NCBI RefSeq assembly: GCF_030818655.1
Contig: NZ_JAUTAN010000001.1
Span: 2,542,001 to 2,606,000, forward strand
DNA: 64,000 bases
DNA from: Nocardioides zeae
GTDB lineage: Bacteria > Actinomycetota > Actinomycetes > Propionibacteriales > Nocardioidaceae
Reading direction: 5' to 3'
How positions within the stretch are numbered: the first letter of the stretch is position 1; every line of letters begins with the position of its first letter. The position numbers and the translations under genes were made by a program. This document shows positions 59,064-64,000 of the stretch, one piece after another. The notes beneath the pieces were generated by a model that was given only the letters and a program-made list of their open reading frames with translations, was not told the DNA's origin and searched no databases.

Positions 59064-60560
59064 CTAGATCACCAGGTCGGCGGCCAGCACGAGCACCAGG
59101 CCCGTCACCGACAGCACCGTCTCCATGGCCGACCAGGTCTTGATGGTCTGGGGCACGTCGAGGCGGAAGTACTCCTTCACCAGCCAGAAGCCGGCGTCGT
59201 TGAGGTGCGAGAAGAAGACCGAGCCCGCACCGATCGCCAGCACCATGAGGGAGACCTCCCCGGCGCTCAGGCCGTCCACGAGGCCCGCCATGAGCGACGA
59301 GGCGGTGACCGTGGCGATGGTCGCCGAGCCCGTGGCGAGACGGATGAGCACCGCCAGCACCCAGGCGAGGAGCATGACGGAGACGTTGGCGTCCTGCGCC
59401 CACTCGGCGAGCAGCGTGCCGACGCCCGTCGAGACGAGCACCTCCTTGAAGCCACCGCCGGCGGCGACGATGAGGAGGATGCCCGCGACGCCCGGCAGGG
59501 AGGACTCGACGCTGCGGCCGACCTGCTTGAGGTTCCAGCCCAGGCCGAGGCCGAAGGTCCACATGGCGACGAGCACCGCGATGAGGAGGGCGACGAACGG
59601 GGTGCCGAGGAGGTCGAGCACGCGGTAGGCCGGGTTGTCCTCGGACAGCGCGATGTCGGAGATCGCCTTGCCCATCATGAGCAGCACGGGGAGCAGCACC
59701 GTGGCGACCGTGACGGCGAAGCCGGGACGGCGGGCGCCCGCCGGGGCTCCCTCCGCCGCCGTGCCGGCGCCGGTCCCGCCGGGGCCCTCGCTGCCCGGGC
59801 CGTCGTCGTCCTGCGTGCCGGGGCCGGCGGGCGCTCCGACGGCGGCGGGGGCGGGCACGGGCACCCACCGGGCGGCGAGGATGCCGAAGAGCGGTCCCGC
59901 GACGATGACGACCGGGATCGCGAACAGGACGCCCAGGCCCAGCGTGATGCCGAGGTCGGCGCCGAGGTTGTCGATCGCCAGCAGCGGACCCGGGTGGGGC
60001 GGGACGAGCGCGTGCATCGCGGAGAGCCCCGCGAGCGTCGGGATGCCGATGGCCACCAGGGAGAGCTCGGCCCGGCGCGCGACGAGGTAGATGACCGGCA
60101 TCAGCAGCACGAGACCGATCTCGAAGAACATCGGGAGGCCGATGAGCGCGCCCACGCCGGCCATCGCCCACGGCAGGGCCCGGCGCGAGGAGCGGCTGAC
60201 GATGGTGTCGACCACCTGGTCGGCACCGCCGGAGTCGGCGAGGAGCTTCGCGAACATCGCGCCGAGCGCGATGAGGAGCCCGACGCTGGCGGTCGTGGAC
60301 CCGAAGCCGGTCGAGAAGACGGTGACGACGTGGGCCAGGTCGTAGGGCACGCCGTCGACCTGGGCGTCGGAACCGATCGACGCGATGCCGCCGACGGTGA
60401 AGCCGCCGAGCACGAGGGCGAGGAACGGGTGCAGCTTGACGACGGCGACGAGCACCACGACGACCGCGATGCCCGCGAGGCCGGCCCCGATGAGCTGGGC
60501 GCCGCCGTTGATGGGCTCGACGAGGTCGCCGGTGGCGGCGCTGGTGAACGCGGCGCTCAT
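59064..60560 (-). CDS. Gluconate:H+ symporter (GntP family)
   Basis: The product has 498 residues with about 12-14 membrane segments. LVPPHPGPLLAID, GLPMFFEIGLVLLMPVIYLV and FSHLNDAGFWLVKEYF are hallmark GntP/GntT blocks. A Gly/Pro/Glu-rich loop (about 250-285) is unlike the E. coli proteins. It takes up gluconate for the kinase encoded upstream, with which it overlaps by 4 bp (ATGA). Confidence 0.93.
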   Translation of the reverse strand: MSAAFTSAATGDLVEPINGGAQLIGAGLAGIAVVVVLVAVVKLHPFLALVLGGFTVGGIASIGSDAQVDGVPYDLAHVVTVFSTGFGSTTASVGLLIALGAMFAKLLADSGGADQVVDTIVSRSSRRALPWAMAGVGALIGLPMFFEIGLVLLMPVIYLVARRAELSLVAIGIPTLAGLSAMHALVPPHPGPLLAIDNLGADLGITLGLGVLFAIPVVIVAGPLFGILAARWVPVPAPAAVGAPAGPGTQDDDGPGSEGPGGTGAGTAAEGAPAGARRPGFAVTVATVLLPVLLMMGKAISDIALSEDNPAYRVLDLLGTPFVALLIAVLVAMWTFGLGLGWNLKQVGRSVESSLPGVAGILLIVAAGGGFKEVLVSTGVGTLLAEWAQDANVSVMLLAWVLAVLIRLATGSATIATVTASSLMAGLVDGLSAGEVSLMVLAIGAGSVFFSHLNDAGFWLVKEYFRLDVPQTIKTWSAMETVLSVTGLVLVLAADLVI

Positions 60561-61081
60561 CGGGCGCTCCCGTCGGTGACCCAGGACGCCGCCTCGGCCA
60601 CGATGTCGTCGACGGACTGCGCCACGTCGACGGCGACGCCCGTCTCGTCCTCGCCGAGGTCCTCGAGCGTGTCGAACTGCGAGTCGAGCAGCGAGGCCGG
60701 CATGAAGTGCCCGGGCCGGCTGGCCTGGCGCCGCGCGATGACGTCGCGGCTGCCCTCGAGGTGCACGAACACGGCGGTGGGCGCCGCCTCACGGATGAGG
60801 TCGCGGTAGGTCCGCTTGAGCGCCGAGCAGGTCACCACTCCCCCGCTCGTGCCGGCGCGCTCGGCGAGCCAGCGGCCGATGGCCTCGAGCCAGGGCCGGC
60901 GGTCGTCGTCGTCGAGCGCGTGGCCCGACGCCATCTTGTCGATGTTGGCCTGGGGGTGGAAGTCGTCGGCGTCGCCGAACGGCACGCGGAGCCGTTGCGC
61001 GAGGGCCGCGCCGACCGTCGACTTGCCCGACCCCGACACACCCATCACCACGACGAGCGGCGGCTGGTCCTGCTGGCTCAT
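60557..61081 (-). CDS. gntK: Gluconokinase
   Basis: The product has 174 residues. P-loop VMGVSGSGKSTVG, then DADDFHPQANIDKM and SCSALKRTYRDLIR-like CSALKRTYRDL are the gluconokinase signatures. It phosphorylates gluconate to 6-phosphogluconate for the pentose phosphate or Entner-Doudoroff route. It is the first gene of the gntK-gntP operon, divergent from a GntR regulator. ATG 61081 is preferred to an upstream start that adds nine Arg-rich residues. Confidence 0.93.
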   Translation of the reverse strand: MSQQDQPPLVVVMGVSGSGKSTVGAALAQRLRVPFGDADDFHPQANIDKMASGHALDDDDRRPWLEAIGRWLAERAGTSGGVVTCSALKRTYRDLIREAAPTAVFVHLEGSRDVIARRQASRPGHFMPASLLDSQFDTLEDLGEDETGVAVDVAQSVDDIVAEAASWVTDGSAR

Positions 61082-61208
61082 GCGCTTCCTCCGTTCCCGG
61101 GCCCGCACCTACGTGCGCGCCGTCACACCAGTTGCCCTCCAGTGTGGGATGATTCATCAGCCGTTTACAAGGCTGAAGCAAAAGAAATCTGATTTGTGAG
61201 GAGCGCGC
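61082..61208. promoter_or_regulatory. AT-rich divergent promoter region of gntK and the GntR regulator
   Basis: This is the AT-richest stretch nearby (61150-61197). It contains the inverted repeat CAGCC-N8-GGCTG (61158-61175) beside TTTACAAGG and AAAAGAAATCTG. It probably holds both promoters and the operator of the GntR protein; no exact operator can be assigned. Confidence 0.5.
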
Positions 61209-61952
61209 GTGAGCGGAGAGCCCTCTCGCCCGGTCGGGCCCCGCACCGGGACGGTCCTCGACGCCCTCGGCCGGCGCATCGCCCACGGCGACCTGCCGCC
61301 GGGCTCCGTGCTGCGGCTGGAGGACGTGGACGCGGCGTACGCCGTCTCCCGGTCGGTCTCCCGCGAGGCCGTGCAGGTGCTGACGTCGATGGGGCTCGTG
61401 ACCTCGCGGCGACGCGTCGGGATCACGGTCGCCGCGCGTGGCTGCTGGAACGTCCTCGACCCCCGCCTCATCGCGTGGCGCCTCGACGGACCCGAGCGCG
61501 ACGAGCAGCTGCGGTGCCTCTCGGAGCTGCGGGTCGGGTTCGAACCGGCCGCAGCAGCGCTCGCGGCGGCACGCGCCGACGCGGCCCAGGCGGCCACGCT
61601 CGCCGCCGCGGTCTCCGACATGACGGTGCACGCGCGCGCCCGGGACCTCGAGGCCTACCTCGAGGCCGACCAGCGCTTCCACCGCACGCTGCTGGCGGCG
61701 TCGGGCAACGAGATGTACGCCGCGCTCGCCCACGTCGTCGACGCCGTCCTCGCCGGACGCACCCACCACGACCTCATGCCGCCCGACCCCGAGCCGGCGG
61801 CCATCGAGTGGCACGCGGACGTCGCCGACGCCGTGCGCCGCGGGCGACCCGCCGACGCCGACGCCGCCATGCGGCGGATCATCGCCGAGGCCCAGGAGGC
61901 GCAGCAGGCCCGCGCGCGCGAGGGCCGGACTGAGGACGCGGTGGATCGCTGA
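61209..61952 (+). CDS. GntR-family regulator, FadR/FCD subfamily (gluconate operon)
   Basis: The product has 247 residues. The winged helix-turn-helix (about 15-80: IAHGDLPPGSVLRLEDVD, SRSVSREAVQVLTSMGLV) precedes an all-helical FCD effector domain, with metal/effector His residues in FHRTLLAASGNEM and EWHADVADAV. It is divergent from gntK-gntP and probably represses them until gluconate binds. The GTG start follows GAGGAGCG. Its stop codon lies in the left arm of a 46-bp palindrome. Confidence 0.9.
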   Translation: MSGEPSRPVGPRTGTVLDALGRRIAHGDLPPGSVLRLEDVDAAYAVSRSVSREAVQVLTSMGLVTSRRRVGITVAARGCWNVLDPRLIAWRLDGPERDEQLRCLSELRVGFEPAAAALAAARADAAQAATLAAAVSDMTVHARARDLEAYLEADQRFHRTLLAASGNEMYAALAHVVDAVLAGRTHHDLMPPDPEPAAIEWHADVADAVRRGRPADADAAMRRIIAEAQEAQQARAREGRTEDAVDR

Positions 61953-61983
61953 GCAGACGGGTGCTCAGCGATCCACCGCGCTG
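61938..61983. repeat. 46-bp palindromic repeat, copy 1
   Basis: GCGGTGGATCGCTGAGCA, GACGGG, then TGCTCAGCGATCCACCGC plus GCTG: arms of 18-19 bp with a 6-nt loop. The same 46 bases recur exactly at 63045-63090. This copy contains the GntR-gene stop and may act as a terminator for it and for the convergent gene. Confidence 0.9.
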
Positions 61984-61993
61984 ATGGTCGCCG

Positions 61994-62980
61994 TCAGGCG
62001 GCCGCCCGCGCCGCGGCGCAGCCGGGACCGCAGGGCGTCACGGTGCCCTCCCAGCCCCGCTGCGAGAGCAGCGTGCCGATCCGCTGCGCCGTGACGCACG
62101 CACGGTCGAGGACCTGCCCGTAGGACAGCCGTACCGTCGCCCGACCCTCGACGAGGCTGTCGAGGTCGCGCTCCATGTCGGCGTCGCGCTGGCGGGTCGT
62201 GTCGTGGTGGAGCCGCCCGTCGAGCTCGACGAGCAGCCCCTCGTAGGCGTTGTCGCGGTAGACCACGCCGCACCGCAGCGTGCCGCGCTGCTGCCGCTCG
62301 GCGGCCGGGAGGCCGTGGGCGCGCTCGACGCGCTCGACGTAGGCCTGCTCGAGCACGGAGCTGGCCCCGTCCGCGACGTCGCGGAGCACGCCGACCCAGA
62401 ACGCCCGGTCCCGCACGCGCCGCCGTGCCTGGAGGGCGTCGGCGAGCTTGGCGGCGACGGTACGGCGCGCCTGCACCCCCGCGGCCAGGACGGCCAGCCC
62501 GTCGGTGCGGGTGGCGCAGCGGAGGGCGACCTCGACGCTGGCCTCCTCGTAGCGCTGCCGGGGTGGTTGCCGGTTCCACTGGACGGCGTCGTCGTCGAAC
62601 CGGGCGACCCGGTGGACCACGACGCCTCCGGCCGTGCGGAGCCCCCGCACCGGGCGGTCGCGGGCGACCGCGACGTGCACCGGACCGTCGTCGTCGTGAC
62701 CGCGACGACCCGGCCCCTCCGCCGCGCGGAGCGCCGAGACGCCGTGGAGCGCTGCCGGCCGGGCGTGCAGGACCGCGGCCCACGCCCGTTGCTGCCAGGT
62801 CAGCGGGCCCGTGTGCGCGACGTACACGCCCGGGTGCACCGGCACGAGCACCCCCCGGGCGAGCCAGCGGCGGAGCTGCCAGGGCGGAACCGTGAGGTCG
62901 TCCAGCACCTGGGAGCGCGCGACGACGGAGTCCTGGTCGGCGAGCAGGGCGAGGACCGGGGCGGGCAACGGTGACGGCAC
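61994..62980 (-). CDS. AbiEi-antitoxin-like/DUF559 (Vsr-type endonuclease fold) protein
   Basis: The product has 328 residues. The N-terminal winged-helix domain (about 10-55: VARSQVLDDLTVPPWQLRRW, GVLVPVHPGVYV) resembles AbiEi-type antitoxins, and the C-terminal DUF559 domain (about 235-305) has LLVELDGRLHHDT, DADMERD and VRLSYGQVL, matching the Vsr/PD-(D/E)xK-like layout. No AbiEii toxin is adjacent. Its function is unknown; DNA binding or cleavage is inferred. The gene lies exactly between two identical 46-bp palindromes. Confidence 0.85.
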   Translation of the reverse strand: MPSPLPAPVLALLADQDSVVARSQVLDDLTVPPWQLRRWLARGVLVPVHPGVYVAHTGPLTWQQRAWAAVLHARPAALHGVSALRAAEGPGRRGHDDDGPVHVAVARDRPVRGLRTAGGVVVHRVARFDDDAVQWNRQPPRQRYEEASVEVALRCATRTDGLAVLAAGVQARRTVAAKLADALQARRRVRDRAFWVGVLRDVADGASSVLEQAYVERVERAHGLPAAERQQRGTLRCGVVYRDNAYEGLLVELDGRLHHDTTRQRDADMERDLDSLVEGRATVRLSYGQVLDRACVTAQRIGTLLSQRGWEGTVTPCGPGCAAARAAA

Positions 62981-63044
62981 CCCCTCGTCGTTCCCCGCTC
63001 GACCCGGCGGGGAACGGGCAGCGGCGCGCCTGTGGACGACCAGT

Positions 63045-63090
63045 GCGGTGGATCGCTGAGCAGACGGGTGCTCAGCGATCCACCGCGCTG
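63045..63090. repeat. 46-bp palindromic repeat, copy 2
   Basis: This is an exact copy of 61938-61983, in the same orientation, 1107 bp away. It lies between the AbiEi/DUF559 gene (start 62980) and the end of the partial membrane-protein gene (63092), so it could terminate the latter. Confidence 0.9.
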
Positions 63091-63091
63091 C

Positions 63092-64000
63092 TCAGCGCTG
63101 GCTGCCGCCCAGTGCCCGGCCGGCCGTGACCAACGCCGTGGCGACGCCGAGGACGACGAGGCCGATGCCCACGTAGGTCAGCACGTGGGAGCCCGTCGAC
63201 TGCACGGACTGGGAGGCCGCCTGGCTCGAGAAGAAGGCGAGCAGCACACCGACGCCGGCGAGGAAGCCGGCGACGAGGAGCCCGTCCCGCAGCCGCGTGA
63301 CCGCGAGGTCGCCGGACGGCGCCGCCGCCGTTGGACTCCGGGGGTGCTGCGGGTGCTGGGCGTGCTGCGGGGCCTCGGGCGCCGCCGTCGGTCCCGGGAC
63401 CATCCCGGCACGCCGCTCCTCGGCGAGGCGCGCCGCGCGGAGCCGCGACGACGACGGAGGGTGCGAGGACGGGCGGGCCTGCGGGGCGTGGGGCGCGGCA
63501 GCCTGCGGCGCAGGGGGGAGGGCGGGGCCCGAGTAGGCCGGGTAGGTCGGGTAGGTCGGGTGGGCCGGGTACGACGAGCTCGTCGGCCACGCGGGAGCGA
63601 CCGGGACCTCGAGCGCCGGCGGCACCGGCGGCACCTGAGGGGCGGCCGAGCGTGCGGTGGGCGGACCGAAGGGGCTCGGCCCCGAGCGGCCGCGCGCGGC
63701 CACGGGTGCCGCGGGCGCGGCCACCGGCGCCGCGGCCACGGGCGGCACGGCCACGGGCGGCACGGGGAGGGCCTGCCCCGGCGCGACGGGCACCACGGTC
63801 AGCGGGGGCAGCTGCTCGATCGGCACCGTCAGCACCGTCGGCGCGACGGGCGCCGCGGGCGCGGGGCCGTGACCCGCGGCGCGCTGGGCGTGGAGCACCT
63901 GTGCGAACGCGTCACGGTCGCGCACGTCGGGGAAGGTGAGGCGTGCGGGCAGGAGTCCGTGCACGTGGAGCACCACGCCGTTGACGCCGACGAGCTCGAG
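63092..64000 (-). CDS. Pro/Ala-rich membrane protein with two C-terminal membrane segments (5' end outside window)
   Basis: At least 302 residues are visible. The frame is open to the window edge and reads LELVGVNGVVLHVHGLLPAR, then LTFPDVRDRDAF, a small beta-type domain possibly of PH-like fold. A long Pro/Ala/Val-rich disordered region follows (about 45-215 from the first visible Met), then two membrane segments (about 228-248 and 262-285). It has no recognised function. Most of its length is low-complexity, so homology will be weak. Confidence 0.7.
   Translation of the reverse strand, partial: LELVGVNGVVLHVHGLLPARLTFPDVRDRDAFAQVLHAQRAAGHGPAPAAPVAPTVLTVPIEQLPPLTVVPVAPGQALPVPPVAVPPVAAAPVAAPAAPVAARGRSGPSPFGPPTARSAAPQVPPVPPALEVPVAPAWPTSSSYPAHPTYPTYPAYSGPALPPAPQAAAPHAPQARPSSHPPSSSRLRAARLAEERRAGMVPGPTAAPEAPQHAQHPQHPRSPTAAAPSGDLAVTRLRDGLLVAGFLAGVGVLLAFFSSQAASQSVQSTGSHVLTYVGIGLVVLGVATALVTAGRALGGSQR

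Noticed and set aside
61994..62980. A complete AbiE toxin-antitoxin pair
   Set aside because: Only the antitoxin-like winged helix fused to DUF559 is present; no nucleotidyltransferase (AbiEii) gene is adjacent.

Overview
The window is high-GC actinobacterial DNA. It has strongly GC-biased third codon positions, many GTG starts, and operons whose genes overlap by 4 bp (ATGA/GTGA). A complete Mce lipid-import operon, an ArnT/YkcB-type mannosyltransferase, a WS/DGAT wax-ester synthase, an NrtR-type NUDIX regulator, OmpR and DesKR-like two-component systems and Vsr-like (DUF559) endonucleases together fit a Nocardioidaceae-like organism (Nocardioides or a relative). No rRNA, tRNA, CRISPR array or replication origin was seen.

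Layout. 1-9.4 kb: mce operon (yrbE partial, yrbE, mceA-F, two Mce-associated membrane proteins). 9.4-11.8 kb: a hypothetical gene, then a repeat-rich island split by an IS30-family element. 11.8-18.5 kb: HrpA RNA helicase, a small membrane protein and an OmpR-type two-component pair. 18.6-26.3 kb: ornithine aminotransferase (rocD), then a catabolic block (aldehyde dehydrogenase, MFS transporter, 3-hydroxyisobutyrate dehydrogenase) facing a LysR regulator and a second MFS transporter. 26.3-27.7 kb: a second, frameshifted IS30 copy. 27.8-30.5 kb: YkcB/YkcC-like glycosyltransferase pair. 30.6-35.5 kb: NrtR, esterase, TetR, Baeyer-Villiger-type monooxygenase, SDR. 35.4-40.5 kb: O-antigen-ligase-like protein, DUF402, ThrE exporter, glutamate-cysteine-ligase-like enzyme. 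40.5-43.1 kb: tatB, tatC, tatA and, upstream of them, a Tat-signal intradiol-dioxygenase-like lipoprotein. 43.3-49.3 kb: FUSC protein, secreted HNH nuclease, WS/DGAT, orphan DNA methyltransferase, GNAT. 49.4-54.5 kb: broken matrixin-like protein, Wzm/Wzt polysaccharide ABC exporter, GT2, phosphodiester glycosidase. 54.5-59 kb: DesKR-like two-component system with ABC-2 transporter, then a mismatch DNA glycosylase. 59-62 kb: gluconate permease, gluconokinase and FCD-GntR regulator. 62-64 kb: an AbiEi/DUF559 protein between two identical palindromes, and a partial membrane protein.

The most unusual content is not protein-coding. (1) A dispersed multi-arm palindromic repeat (arm GAAAACGCGGAC and its inverse) occurs at four loci. 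In two of them an IS30-family element sits at the same point of the repeat loop, each time flanked by CCG. (2) Two identical 46-bp palindromes, 1107 bp apart, bracket the AbiEi/DUF559 gene. (3) A 27-bp perfect inverted repeat swallows the stop codon of the GT2 gene. (4) A full tatACB set lies directly downstream of its own probable Tat substrate. Several genes also show a -10 box 6-8 nt before the start codon, as expected for leaderless transcripts. Likely lesions are an apparent 1-base loss at the start of mceC, a 1-base insertion in the second transposase, and an internal deletion in the matrixin-like gene.
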